Shown here piece by piece: positions 1-12,020 of a DNA stretch of 64,000 bases (its first letter is position 1; each line of letters opens with the position of its first letter). A program made the position numbers and the translations under genes. The notes below the pieces were generated by a model. That model made no database searches and was not told the origin of the DNA. It saw only the letters and a program-made list of their open reading frames with translations. The stretch comes from Nocardioides glacieisoli (lineage in GTDB: Bacteria > Actinomycetota > Actinomycetes > Propionibacteriales > Nocardioidaceae). Where the stretch lies: contig NZ_SDWS01000002.1 in NCBI RefSeq assembly GCF_004137245.1, positions 186,001-250,000 on the forward strand, read 5' to 3'.

Positions 1-75
1 GAGTCGCTGCGCATCACGCCCGAGGAGCTCCCGCAGACGATGTCGGTCGACTGGGTGCGGGTCTGGCAGCGGTGA
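1..75 (+). CDS. C-terminal end of a probable GH16-family glycoside hydrolase (partial)
   Basis: The first 24 codons are open from the window edge to a TGA. The peptide ends in MSVDWVRVWQR. A hydrophobic VDWVRVWQ strand at the very C-terminus is typical of GH16 beta-jelly-roll enzymes (laminarinase/licheninase group), where it completes the sandwich. Only this tail is visible, so the family call rests on one short motif and the catalytic part lies outside the window. Confidence 0.45.
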   Translation, partial: ESLRITPEELPQTMSVDWVRVWQR

Positions 76-85
76 GCAGGCCTGG

Positions 86-514
86 TCACGGGCTGTCGAG
101 GACGAGCGTGATCGGCCCGTCGTTGACGCTCTCGACGCGCATGTCTGCGCCGAAGCGACCACGCTCGACGTGCGCGCCGAGTCGCTCGAGCTCGGCGCAG
201 ACCGCGTCGTAGAGCGGTTCGCTGACCGGGCCGGGCGCGGCCGCCTGCCAGGTCGGACGCCGGCCCTTGCGCGCGTCGCCGTACAGCGTGAACTGGCTGA
301 CGACCAGCACCGGCGCGGCCACGTCGCTCGCGCTCCTCTCGTCGCGCAGGAGGCGGAGGTCCCAGATCTTCCGTGCCGTCCACGCGACCTCGGTGTCGCC
401 GTCGTCGTGGGTGACCCCCAGGTAGACGAGGAGGCTTGGACCGTCGAGCTCGCCGACCACCTCGCCGTCGACCCGGACGCTGGCGGAGAGGACCCGCTGG
501 ATGACTGCACGCAT
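86..514 (-). CDS. dtd: D-aminoacyl-tRNA deacylase (Dtd)
   Basis: 142 aa, the full length of the DTD family. It hydrolyses the ester between tRNA and D-amino acids (and glycine on tRNA-Ala), recycling mischarged tRNA in the cytoplasm. The active-site motif SQFTLYGD lies at residues 73-80, followed by ARKGRRP, and the cross-subunit Gly-cisPro region is present near the C-terminus as NDGPIT at 131-136. The N-terminus MRAVIQRV is the usual DTD start. The gene is divergent from the BKACE gene, and a 38-bp dispersed repeat sits in the gap between them. Confidence 0.95.
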   Translation of the reverse strand: MRAVIQRVLSASVRVDGEVVGELDGPSLLVYLGVTHDDGDTEVAWTARKIWDLRLLRDERSASDVAAPVLVVSQFTLYGDARKGRRPTWQAAAPGPVSEPLYDAVCAELERLGAHVERGRFGADMRVESVNDGPITLVLDSP

Positions 515-522
515 GGGGACAT

Positions 523-560
523 GGTCTCGATACGCTCGCTGCGCTCGCTACTCGACCACC
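523..560. repeat. 38-bp imperfect palindromic dispersed repeat, copy 1
   Basis: The segment runs from GGTCTCGATACG to CTACTCGACCACC with a core rich in GCTCGCTGCGCTCGC. Its ends form an imperfect inverted repeat. Its reverse complement aligns with a second copy at 33550-33585, sharing GGTGG at one end, a GCGAGCGNAGCGAGC core and TCGANACC at the other. It lies in the intergenic gap between dtd and the downstream gene and ends 9 nt before that start codon. The function is unknown and it may be a small mobile or REP-like element. Confidence 0.7.
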
Positions 561-569
561 GAGGAAAAA

Positions 570-1394
570 ATGTCTGACTCCCTGCTGATCACGGTCGCGC
601 CCACCGGCGCCGAGACCGCCAAGGCCGACTGCCCGCAGCTCCCCACCACCCCGGAGGAGATCGCCCGCACGGCGGCCGAGTGCGAGGCGGCCGGAGCCGC
701 GATGATCCACATCCACGTCCGCGACGGCGGGCACGCGCCGACCCTCGACCAGTCGCTGCTCCGCGAGTGGGTGGCGGCCGTGCGCGAGTCGTCGTCCCTC
801 GTGGTCCAGCTCTCGACCGGTGGGTCCGTGCACGACCCGCTCGACGAACGGCTCAAGGTGCTCGATGCCGAGCCCGACTCGTGCAGCCTGACGATGGGCA
901 CCACGAACTTCGGCGACGACGTCTTCCTCAACCCGTGGCCCTTCGTGAAGGACCTCTACCAGCTCGCCCTCGAGCGCGGCGTCGCCCCGGAGTTCGAGCT
1001 CTTCGACCTCGGTCAGGTGCACGCCCTCGGCCGACTCATCCGCGAGTACGGCGTCCCCGCCGGCGGCAAGGTCCACGTCGACTTCGTGACGGGGGTCCCC
1101 GGCGGCATGCCCGGCACCGCCCCGTCCCTCGTGGCGGGCGTCGCCGCACTCCCGCCTGAGGTCACCTCGTGGTCCGCCACGGGCATCGGTCGCTCGACCC
1201 TCGCCGTGGCGATGGCCTCGCTCTCGATGGGCGGCCACCTGCGGGTGGGGATGGAGGACGTGCTGACCATCAGCCGCGGGGTGCCGGTCGAGTCCAACGT
1301 CCAGCTGGTCGAGCGAGCGGTCGACCTCGGCCGGATCGCCCAGCGCACGCCGATGTCGCCCGCCCAGTGCCGGGAGCTGCTCGGCCTGGGGTGA
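570..1394 (+). CDS. BKACE family protein (beta-keto acid cleavage enzyme, DUF849)
   Basis: 274 aa from ATG 570, with GAGGA at 561-565 as the ribosome site. An upstream in-frame ATG at 501 would read through the palindromic repeat and give a non-conserved leader, so it is rejected. BKACE enzymes are Zn-dependent TIM barrels that condense a beta-keto acid with acetyl-CoA, the prototype being 3-keto-5-aminohexanoate cleavage in lysine fermentation. The family motif IHIHVRDG at about residues 46-53 supplies metal-binding histidines, and HVDFVTGVPGGMPGT lies in the second half. The substrate cannot be assigned from sequence, and there is no lysine-pathway partner nearby. Confidence 0.85.
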   Translation: MSDSLLITVAPTGAETAKADCPQLPTTPEEIARTAAECEAAGAAMIHIHVRDGGHAPTLDQSLLREWVAAVRESSSLVVQLSTGGSVHDPLDERLKVLDAEPDSCSLTMGTTNFGDDVFLNPWPFVKDLYQLALERGVAPEFELFDLGQVHALGRLIREYGVPAGGKVHVDFVTGVPGGMPGTAPSLVAGVAALPPEVTSWSATGIGRSTLAVAMASLSMGGHLRVGMEDVLTISRGVPVESNVQLVERAVDLGRIAQRTPMSPAQCRELLGLG

Positions 1395-1445
1395 GCCTGT
1401 GGAGGAGCGTTCGCGGATCAGGACCGGACCTGCTGGAGTGGCGTC

Positions 1446-2033
1446 ATGTACGACCCGGAGCCCCGCATCCCGCTGCACCTCGGCTCGCGCGCGACCAGGA
1501 TCGCCGACATGGCGGAGGCGTTGTTCTGGGCCATCGACGAGTCCGGCCTGCGGCTTCCGTCGCGGCGTGACATCGCCCGGCACAGCCATGTCTCCGAGGC
1601 GACCATCTCCCGCCGGTTGAGGGACTCTGGCTGCACGGAGGACCTCCTCGCGGGTCGGCTGGCCAAGGCCCGCGCGAGGACCTTCCCGCCGGGCTATGTG
1701 ACCGAGGGGTGGCAGCGGTGGCTCCCCGAGACCGCGCAGGACCTGCAGGACACGCGCGCGTGGATCTCCTGCCTGGCACTCGCCTCGCACAGCGACGCGG
1801 TGGCGGAGGAGGTGCTGCAGGCGTGGGCCGTCGAGCACCGCCAGCTGGTCCAGCATCTCGACCCGTCGGCGTACGACGACGAGGTTCCCGACGAGGTGGC
1901 CGTCGCCGCCGAGATCCTGCGCGCGGTCGTGCTCGGCCTGGCGATCCGGCTCGCTCTCGACCCGGGGTCGACGCACGACCATGCCGTGGAGCTGCTGGCG
2001 CGCGCGGTGGCTGCGTTGCAGCCCGCGGCCTGA
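1446..2033 (+). CDS. TetR/AcrR-like transcriptional regulator
   Basis: 195 aa. The N-terminus carries a helix-turn-helix (residues about 18-60, with LPSRRDIARHSHVSEATISRRL), which resembles the TetR DNA-binding head. An all-helical C-terminal part follows, as expected for a ligand/dimer domain. The spacing of the HTH is slightly unusual for TetR because the recognition helix reads SEATISRRL, so assignment to a specific subfamily is not made. It starts 51 nt after the BKACE gene and may be co-transcribed with it. A short cluster of CTTGC/GCAAG repeats lies just after its stop at 2047-2064. Confidence 0.65.
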   Translation: MYDPEPRIPLHLGSRATRIADMAEALFWAIDESGLRLPSRRDIARHSHVSEATISRRLRDSGCTEDLLAGRLAKARARTFPPGYVTEGWQRWLPETAQDLQDTRAWISCLALASHSDAVAEEVLQAWAVEHRQLVQHLDPSAYDDEVPDEVAVAAEILRAVVLGLAIRLALDPGSTHDHAVELLARAVAALQPAA

Positions 2034-2046
2034 CCGCGTCCGACCC

Positions 2047-2064
2047 TGCAAGCTTGCGTGCAAG
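2047..2064. repeat. CTTGC/GCAAG inverted-repeat cluster in a 175-bp gap
   Basis: TGCAAGCTTGCGTGCAAG contains GCAAGCTTGC (10-bp perfect palindrome, 2048-2057) overlapping CTTGC-GT-GCAAG (2053-2064). It sits in the gap between two convergent genes. It could be a regulator-binding site or part of a termination structure; nothing else distinctive is visible in 2034-2208. Confidence 0.35.
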
Positions 2065-2208
2065 CGCGCGGAGGGGCGCCTGCATGCGTGCGAGAACTTT
2101 CGCGCAGGCGGAGGAGGCGGGGTGCTGAGCTGCACGAAAGGTCTCGATCGCTCGCGGTGCACCTGCCGCGCTCGTGCACGAGTTGTTGCATCCGACCCAG
2201 CGGTCGGC

Positions 2209-3216
2209 CTAGCTGCCGTCGACCCGTTTCATCCCGACGACGCCGGGTCGGTACTCGGGGTCCTCGAGCTGCGCGATGGTCGGGGACCCGAACATCGGCA
2301 GGCCCTGGCGCTTGCGCAGGAACCCCCACACGATCGGGAGGATGACGAGCGTCGCGAGTCCGATGCCGGCGATGAGGAAGGGGTGCGTCTCGTCCTCGCC
2401 CAGCGGCGGCCAGCCGGACTTGTCGAGCAGGGCCACCCCGCTCATCGTGAGCACGACGACGATGCCGCGACGGATGAAGGACTGCGGCACCCGCGGCGCG
2501 AGCAGCGAGCCCAGGATCGTTCCTGGGACCGATCCGATCACGAGCGGGATCAGGATCGTCCAGTCGATGCCGTGCAGGAAGATGTTGGAGATCGCAGCGG
2601 CCATGACCAGTGGCACCGCCTGCACCAGGTCGGTGCCGACGAGCCGGACGGCCGAGAGTCCGGGGTAGAGCATCAGCAGGGCGATCATGATGACCGAGCC
2701 GGAGCCGACGCTGGTGATGCCGACGAGCAGGCCGCCGAGCATGCCCACCAGGAGGGTGGGGACGATGCGGACGGTGGGGTCGTCGTTGTGGACGTGCGTG
2801 CCGGAACGGACGCGCTGCAGGTTGACGTAGAGGCGGAGGGCGTACGTCGCTGCCGCCAGCAGGAGCGCGAAGCCGATGCAGATGATCAGCACGTAGTTGA
2901 GCTGGTCGCTGTCGTCGGTGAACGCGGCCACCAGGTGGGGGCCCAGGAGCGCCATCGGGATCGACCCGATCATCAGCCACTTCGCGAGCTGCATGTTGGG
3001 CGAGCCCTCGCGCTTGTGCACGATCGCCCCGCCGGTCTTGTAGATCGCGGCCGCGGTGAGGTCGGCCGTGACCACGGTCGCCGCCTCGCCGACACCGAGG
3101 AAGAGCAGGGCCGGCGTCATGAGGGCTCCGCCGCCCATGCCGGTCAGCCCGACCACGATGCCGACGAAGAAGCCGGCGGCGAGGATCGAGAAGAACGTGA
3201 CGGTGATCCAGTCCAT
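2209..3216 (-). CDS. TauE/SafE-family anion exporter
   Basis: 335 aa integral membrane protein with about eight or nine hydrophobic segments arranged as two related halves, each beginning with a Gly-rich entry (VGLTGMGGGALMTP near residue 23; VGITSVGSGSVIM near 160). This is the TauE/SafE pattern of sulfite, sulfoacetate or sulfonate transporters. It is translationally coupled to the upstream phosphatase (TGATG overlap at 3214-3218), which overlaps the APS kinase in turn. Linkage to PAPS synthesis supports an inorganic sulfur anion as substrate. The C-terminal 40 residues are hydrophilic and family-variable. Confidence 0.85.
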   Translation of the reverse strand: MDWITVTFFSILAAGFFVGIVVGLTGMGGGALMTPALLFLGVGEAATVVTADLTAAAIYKTGGAIVHKREGSPNMQLAKWLMIGSIPMALLGPHLVAAFTDDSDQLNYVLIICIGFALLLAAATYALRLYVNLQRVRSGTHVHNDDPTVRIVPTLLVGMLGGLLVGITSVGSGSVIMIALLMLYPGLSAVRLVGTDLVQAVPLVMAAAISNIFLHGIDWTILIPLVIGSVPGTILGSLLAPRVPQSFIRRGIVVVLTMSGVALLDKSGWPPLGEDETHPFLIAGIGLATLVILPIVWGFLRKRQGLPMFGSPTIAQLEDPEYRPGVVGMKRVDGS

Positions 3217-3740
3217 CAGCTGTCTCCGGTCAGACGGGGAACGACGACGCGCAACATCTCAGTGATTGTGGCGGTGGCAGCGGCCGCCGCCTTCTCCCCA
3301 CGCCGGAACGGGTCGGCGACGTCGAGCTCGGGGTGGGCCGGCTGGCGCTTCTGCCCGACGGCGGTCACCAGCTCGCGACCCGACAGCTCGGGGATCTCCG
3401 CGATCGCCGCCTCGAACTGGCCGAGCGTGAAGAGCGTGCGGTGGAGCTGGGGGTAGTCGTCGAGGACGTGCTGGCGGTGGATTGACTCCGCGGTCAGCAC
3501 GAGGTCCGCGCCCAGCAGCATCTCCGGCTTCAGCCGCCGGCTGCGGAAGCCGGAGGCGTCGAGGTGGGGGATCGTCGCGACCTGGACGGGGTTCATCCGG
3601 TGACCCGTGTGCGCGTGGGTGCCCGAGCTGGAGAAGACGACGTCGGCGTCGCCGGCCAGGTCGCGCGCGATGAGCTCCATCGCGGGCGAGCGGCAGATGT
3701 TGGCGGTGCAGAGGAAGAGCACCGAGAGCGGTTCGGTCAT
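3216..3740 (-). CDS. low-molecular-weight protein-tyrosine-phosphatase-like protein
   Basis: 174 aa from ATG 3740, within the usual 150-190 aa range. The phosphate-binding signature CTANICRSP (residues 11-19) gives the nucleophile Cys11 and Arg17 of the CX5R loop. A DPF at about 147-149 fits the general-acid Asp. It overlaps the APS kinase gene by ATGA (3737-3740) and the TauE gene by TGATG, so the three are co-translated. LMW-PTPs act on BY-kinases of polysaccharide systems or on phosphoarginine. A BY-kinase is encoded 23 kb away, but a sulfur-linked role is equally plausible here. Confidence 0.8.
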   Translation of the reverse strand: MTEPLSVLFLCTANICRSPAMELIARDLAGDADVVFSSSGTHAHTGHRMNPVQVATIPHLDASGFRSRRLKPEMLLGADLVLTAESIHRQHVLDDYPQLHRTLFTLGQFEAAIAEIPELSGRELVTAVGQKRQPAHPELDVADPFRRGEKAAAAATATITEMLRVVVPRLTGDS

Positions 3741-4939
3741 GCCCCTGCGGCTCCCCGGGTCAGGTGCAGGCTCCTCAGGTGGAGGAGGCCGGCCTCGTCG
3801 AGCGCGACCAGCACGTCGTCGAGCGCGTCCTCGATGGTGCGCCCGGTCGTGTCGACGCGTACGGCCGGGGCCTCCGGCTCCTCGTAGGGCGAGGAGATCC
3901 CGGTGAACTCGGGGATCTCGCCGGCACGGGCCTTGGCGTAGAGCCCCTTGCGGTCGCGGCGCTCGCACTCCTCGAGCGGCGTCGCCACGTGGACGAGGAA
4001 GAAGGCGCCGCCGGCGTCCTCGACCATCTGCCGCACCTGCGCGCGGGTCTCGGCGAAGGGCGCGATCGGCGAGCACACCGCCACGCCGCCGTGCCGGGCG
4101 ATCTCGGCGGCGACCCAGCCGATGCGCCGGATGTTGGTCTCGCGGTCCGCCTTGGAGAAGGTCAGACCGGCGGACAGGTGACGGCGTACGACGTCGCCGT
4201 CGAGGCTGGTGACCGAGCGACCGCCCTGCTCGAGGAGCAGGTCCATGAGCGCGCGGGCGAGGGTCGACTTGCCGCTGCCCGACAGGCCGGTGAAGAACAG
4301 GACGAGGCCCTGGTCCTCCGGCTCCGGGCGGTCGGCCTCGACGATCTCCGCGATGCCGGCCGGGTAGGCGTCGTCCGGGTGCTCGGTCAGTGCGTGGACC
4401 GGGTCACCCGCGGCGTAGGTCGCCACGACCTGCGCGCCGAGCTCGTGGTCGACGTCGGCGTCCCCGTGGGACGGAAGGGGTACGGCGACCACGTGGGCGT
4501 CGTCGAGCAGGTCGGTCGCGGCGAGGGACGCACGCACGAGCGCGACGGGGGAGAGGTCGGCGGTGCCGGTGCCGGTCAGCGCGACGAGGACGACCCGGCC
4601 GAGGCCGCGCACCTCCTCCAGTTCGGCCTCGCTGAGCGCGTCCACGACCGGCACGAAGGTGGCGCCGGCGTGCTGCTCGCGGACCTGGGTGGGCGTCAGG
4701 TGGAGGCGGCGGAAGGGGCCGTACTGCGCGTGCGTGAGCGGCTCCGGCGTCCCGTCGGACGACACCCGGGCGAGGGGCAGTCCCTCCGGGTCGACGAGCT
4801 CCGCCTCCGTGGCACCGTCGGGGAGGTCGAGGGTGACCGGGCTGCCGGGCTCGTTGAACCGGGTGAGCGGGGCGTAGGCACCGGAGACGAGGAGCTCCAG
4901 GTCGTCGAGCTCGGTGGGTGTCGGGCAGTGCTGGATCAC
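3737..4939 (-). CDS. cysC: adenylylsulfate kinase with ATP-sulfurylase-derived N-terminal domain
   Basis: 400 aa. The C-terminal half (about 210-395) is a complete APS kinase: Walker A GLSGSGKS at 218-225, LDGDVVRR at 246-253, KGLYAKA at 331-337 and the lid EFTGISSPYE at 344-353. It phosphorylates APS to PAPS. The N-terminal about 200 residues begin like the PUA-type head of ATP sulfurylase (LLVSGAYAPLTRF), but no HxGH nucleotide-binding motif is present, so this half is probably catalytically dead. Start is GTG 4939, divergent from asparaginase. It heads the cysC-PTP-tauE unit. No sat or cysDN gene is seen in the window. Confidence 0.85.
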   Translation of the reverse strand: MIQHCPTPTELDDLELLVSGAYAPLTRFNEPGSPVTLDLPDGATEAELVDPEGLPLARVSSDGTPEPLTHAQYGPFRRLHLTPTQVREQHAGATFVPVVDALSEAELEEVRGLGRVVLVALTGTGTADLSPVALVRASLAATDLLDDAHVVAVPLPSHGDADVDHELGAQVVATYAAGDPVHALTEHPDDAYPAGIAEIVEADRPEPEDQGLVLFFTGLSGSGKSTLARALMDLLLEQGGRSVTSLDGDVVRRHLSAGLTFSKADRETNIRRIGWVAAEIARHGGVAVCSPIAPFAETRAQVRQMVEDAGGAFFLVHVATPLEECERRDRKGLYAKARAGEIPEFTGISSPYEEPEAPAVRVDTTGRTIEDALDDVLVALDEAGLLHLRSLHLTRGAAGA

Positions 4940-4967
4940 CCGCGCATCCTCGCAGAACGATGGTGAG

Positions 4968-4973
4968 TAGCCT
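4968..4973 (+). promoter_or_regulatory. -10 hexamer of a leaderless transcript (asparaginase)
   Basis: TAGCCT ends 7 nt before ATG 4981. This matches the TANNNT hexamer placed 6-7 nt before many starts in this window and implies a transcript beginning at or next to the start codon. Confidence 0.55.
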
Positions 4974-4980
4974 GCGGCCC

Positions 4981-5952
4981 ATGTCTTTTGTCTCTGCCGG
5001 TCTGCCCGTCGTCGCAGAGATCGTCCGCTCCGGGTTCGTCGAGGGCCACCACTACGGCTCGATCGTGGCGCTGGCGGCGGACGGATCGGTCGACTGGTCG
5101 GTCGGCGAGGTCGTTGCCCCGGTGCTGCCGCGGTCGAGCAACAAGCCGGTCCAGGCGCTCGCCATGGTCGAGCTCGGCCTCGACCTGCCGCCCGACCTGC
5201 TGGCGCTGGCCTGCGCGTCGCACTCGGGCGAGCCGTTCCACGTCGAGGGCGTACGCCGCACGCTGGCGTCGGCCGGTCTCGACGAGTCGGCGCTCCGGAC
5301 GCCGCCCGACTACCCGCTCGACGACGAGGCCCGCGAGGCCGTGATCCGCTCTGGCGGCGCGAGGTCCCCGATCCTGATGAACTGCTCGGGCAAGCACGCC
5401 GCGATGCTCGCGACCTGCGTCCTCAGGGGCTGGGACACCGCGACGTACCTCGATCCCGAGCACCCGCTCCAGGTCGCCATCGCCGAGACCTTCGCGCGTG
5501 TGACCGGCGAGCCCGTCACCACCGTCGCCGTGGACGGCTGCGGCGCGCCCCTGCTGTCGACCTCGCTCACCGGCCTGGCGCGTGCCTTCGCCACGCTCGC
5601 GACGGCGTCCGAGGGCGCCGAGCAACGGGTCGCGGAGGCGATCCGGCAGCACCCCGAGTTCGTCAGCGGCACCACCCGCGACGAGCTCGCGCTGCACCGT
5701 GCGATCCCCGGTCTGATCGGCAAGGCGGGTGCGGAGTCCTGCTACGCCATCGCCCTCCCTGGCGGGCGCGCCTGGGCGCTCAAGACCGACGACGGCGCCG
5801 CGCGCGTCCGCCCGGTCCTGATGGCCGAGGCGCTGCGGCGGTCCGGCGTCCTGGCCGAGGACGGCGTGGACGCCGAGGCGGTCGAGGCGACCGGTCGGCT
5901 CGACCTGCTGGGTGGCGGGAAGTCCGTCGGCGTGATCCGTGCTGCCTTCTAG
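4981..5952 (+). CDS. L-asparaginase II family protein
   Basis: 323 aa. The gene belongs to the bacterial Asparaginase_II family (PF06089 type, Rhizobium etli-like), which is unrelated to the classical AnsA/AnsB fold and hydrolyses asparagine to aspartate and ammonia. Recognisable blocks are RSSNKPVQAL, ASHSGEPFHV and MNCSGKHAAML, with VDGCGAP further on. ATG 4981 is preferred over an upstream in-frame ATG because a TAGCCT hexamer lies 7 nt before it and the family begins close to this point. It stands alone between the divergent cysC and the XRE regulator. Confidence 0.85.
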   Translation: MSFVSAGLPVVAEIVRSGFVEGHHYGSIVALAADGSVDWSVGEVVAPVLPRSSNKPVQALAMVELGLDLPPDLLALACASHSGEPFHVEGVRRTLASAGLDESALRTPPDYPLDDEAREAVIRSGGARSPILMNCSGKHAAMLATCVLRGWDTATYLDPEHPLQVAIAETFARVTGEPVTTVAVDGCGAPLLSTSLTGLARAFATLATASEGAEQRVAEAIRQHPEFVSGTTRDELALHRAIPGLIGKAGAESCYAIALPGGRAWALKTDDGAARVRPVLMAEALRRSGVLAEDGVDAEAVEATGRLDLLGGGKSVGVIRAAF

Positions 5953-6011
5953 CTAGCACGCAATTCCCAAGCGTCACGGGCGCTTTGTGAGCACTGTCAC
6001 CCTGCCGCGTT

Positions 6012-6040
6012 TTGCTTTTGCTAACAGGTGTTAGCACACT
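6012..6040 (+). promoter_or_regulatory. promoter with operator palindrome before the XRE gene
   Basis: TTGCTT (6012-6017) and CACACT (6035-6040) are spaced by 17 bp, suiting -35 and -10 boxes. A perfect inverted repeat GCTAACA-GG-TGTTAGC (6020-6035) occupies the spacer. An operator between the boxes just before a helix-turn-helix gene suggests autorepression. The -10-like box ends 6 nt before ATG 6047. Confidence 0.6.
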
Positions 6041-6046
6041 GAAGGC

Positions 6047-6463
6047 ATGGCCAAGGACAAGAGCGGCAAGACGACGAAGACGAGTGCCGCCGTCGTCGGC
6101 TCGATCGGCTCCCTGGGTGACTACCTCAAGGAGCAGCGCGTCGGCGCCCAGCTCTCGCTGCGCCAGCTCGCCGACCAGGTCGGAGTGAGCAACCCCTACC
6201 TCAGCCAGATCGAGCGCGGCCTGCGCAAGCCGTCGGCCGAGGTGCTCCAGCAGCTCGCACGTGCCCTGCGCGTCTCCGCCGAGCAGCTCTACGTACGCGC
6301 CGGCATCGTCCACCCCGACCCCGGCCAGGCGGGCTCCGTCGAGCTCGCCGTCCTCGCCGACACCGGGCTCACCGAGCGGCAGAAGCAGTCGCTCCTCGAC
6401 GTGTACGCCTCGTTCCTCGCGCTCAACGAGCGCGACAGCACGGCCGATCCCGACTCTGCCTGA
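6047..6463 (+). CDS. XRE-family helix-turn-helix regulator (Rv0474-like)
   Basis: 138 aa. A Cro/CI-type HTH spans about 24-83, with LRQLADQVGVSNPYLSQIERG as its core, after a Lys/Thr-rich N-terminal extension. The C-terminal part ending in LTERQKQSLLDVYASF is typical of the mycobacterial Rv0474 group. The following genes encode an HBHA-like protein and a DUF2516 protein, the same order as Rv0474-Rv0475(hbhA)-Rv0476 in M. tuberculosis. A palindrome in its own promoter spacer suggests autorepression. It may also control the HBHA-like gene 60 nt downstream. Confidence 0.88.
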   Translation: MAKDKSGKTTKTSAAVVGSIGSLGDYLKEQRVGAQLSLRQLADQVGVSNPYLSQIERGLRKPSAEVLQQLARALRVSAEQLYVRAGIVHPDPGQAGSVELAVLADTGLTERQKQSLLDVYASFLALNERDSTADPDSA

Positions 6464-6523
6464 CCCCCCACCTGGACCTACAGCCCAGACCTGCACCACC
6501 ACCACCACAGAAGGAGACCAGCA

Positions 6524-7207
6524 ATGGCCACCAAGTTCGACATCAAGACCGAGGCCCTCAAGCCCCTCCTCGCGGGCGTCGGTGTCACCGACCTCGCCGT
6601 CGAGGCCGTCCGCGACGCCGTGACCGACGTGCAGAAGCGCGCCGCCGCCGTCCAGAAGGACGTCCGCAAGTTCGACGCCAAGGCCGAGGCCAAGGCCCGT
6701 CGCGCCGCCATCGAGGCCCGCGTGGCCGAGCTCCAGGCCGAGGCGAAGGCGTACCCGACCAAGGTCTCCGCCCAGGTCTCGACCCTCGTCGACGAGAACG
6801 TCGCCGCGGCGACCTCCACCTACACCGAGCTGGTCAAGCGCGGCGAGTCCCTCGTGACCCGCATCCGCCGCCAGGAGTCGACCAAGGCGACCGTGAAGTC
6901 CGCCAAGACCACGGCCACCAAGGCGAAGACCACCGCGACCCAGGCCAAGAAGGCCGCCGACGCCAACGCCACCGCCGCGGACCGCACCGCCGCCACGAAG
7001 GTCGCCCCGCAGCCGAAGAAGACCGCGAAGAAGGCCACGCGCTCCGCCGCCGCCAAGAAGGCGTCCGCCACGACCGCCCGCAAGACCGCGGCCAAGAAGA
7101 CGGCCACCGCCCAGAGCAGCGCCAAGGCCACCGCCACCGCTGCCCAGGGCACCGCGACCAACGCCGTCAAGGCCGTCGCCGACGCCGCCGAGAAGATCGG
7201 CGACTGA
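6524..7207 (+). CDS. heparin-binding-haemagglutinin-like Lys/Ala-rich protein
   Basis: 227 aa. Residues 1-115 are a charged helical, coiled-coil-like region starting LKPLLAGVGVTDLAVEAVRDA, as in HBHA. Residues from about 120 are a low-complexity tail of Lys, Ala and Thr (KKTAKKATRSAAAKK type), the part that binds heparin or nucleic acid in mycobacteria. There is no signal peptide, also as in HBHA. GGAGA ends 5-7 nt before ATG 6524. A strong terminator follows at 7251. By family it could act in adhesion, membrane-domain organisation or DNA binding; adhesion is not demonstrated here. Confidence 0.8.
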   Translation: MATKFDIKTEALKPLLAGVGVTDLAVEAVRDAVTDVQKRAAAVQKDVRKFDAKAEAKARRAAIEARVAELQAEAKAYPTKVSAQVSTLVDENVAAATSTYTELVKRGESLVTRIRRQESTKATVKSAKTTATKAKTTATQAKKAADANATAADRTAATKVAPQPKKTAKKATRSAAAKKASATTARKTAAKKTATAQSSAKATATAAQGTATNAVKAVADAAEKIGD

Positions 7208-7250
7208 AGAGCAGTCGACGACGTCGACCAGCTGACGCTGTTCTAGGCGA

Positions 7251-7281
7251 GGACCCCCGACCTTTCTGGTCGGGGGTCTTT
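7251..7281 (+). terminator. rho-independent terminator after the HBHA-like gene
   Basis: GACCCCCGACC (7252-7262) pairs perfectly with GGTCGGGGGTC (7268-7278) around the loop TTTCT, and is followed by TTT. This 11-bp GC stem closes the XRE/HBHA transcript just before the promoter of the DUF2516 gene. Confidence 0.85.
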
Positions 7282-7294
7282 GCTGTTCGTCGCC

Positions 7295-7300
7295 TACTCT
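7295..7300 (+). promoter_or_regulatory. -10 hexamer of the DUF2516 gene
   Basis: TACTCT lies 6 nt before GTG 7307, after the terminator, and supports a separate leaderless transcript. Confidence 0.5.
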
Positions 7301-7306
7301 TGGCCC

Positions 7307-7599
7307 GTGAACATCTACGCGTTCAACAGCACGGTCATGCTCCTCGTGCTCGTGGTGCTGCTCGCGATCAAGGGATTCGCGTTCATCAACGCCCTCACCT
7401 ACTCGGCCGAGGCCTACGAAGCGGCCGGCAAGCTCACCAAGCAGGCATGGTGCGCGATCACCGGTCTGGGCTTCGCCGCGCAGCTGATCCTGATCAACTC
7501 CTCACCGCTCGGGATCATCCACCTGGTCTTCACCATCGCCTCGCTCGTCTACATCGCCGACGTGCGGCCCGCGCTGGCCGAGGTGACCTCCGGCCGCCG

Positions 7600-7603
<4 letters not shown>
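7307..7603 (+). CDS. DUF2516-family small membrane protein
   Basis: 98 aa with three hydrophobic segments: about 8-28, 50-68 and 70-86. The sequence NIYAFNSTVMLLVLVVLLAIKGFAFINAL is that of DUF2516, the family of M. tuberculosis Rv0476, which sits next to hbhA. GTG 7307 is chosen because a TACTCT box precedes it by 6 nt and the upstream in-frame TTG at 7280 lies inside the terminator. Function is unknown. The stop overlaps the stop of the convergent rhamnose gene (7600-7603). Confidence 0.8.
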
Positions 7604-11973
<4,370 letters not shown>

Positions 11974-12007
11974 ATGGTGCCAGTCGAACCCTCGGCGCGA
12001 GGGCCAA

Positions 12008-12013
12008 TAGGGT
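12008..12013 (+). promoter_or_regulatory. -10 hexamer of rmlA
   Basis: TAGGGT ends 7 nt before ATG 12021. It overlaps the alternative GTG 12012, which argues for the ATG. Confidence 0.55.
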
Positions 12014-12020
12014 GGCCCCC

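Noticed and set aside
3764..4966. Long plus-strand reading frame antisense to cysC
   Set aside because: It is the exact shadow of the APS kinase gene; it has no recognisable domain, and GC-rich third positions commonly leave such frames open.
6493..6508. CACCACCACCACCACC-type run resembling a His tag
   Set aside because: It lies in the untranslated gap before the HBHA-like gene and is not in a coding frame; it is a simple repeat.
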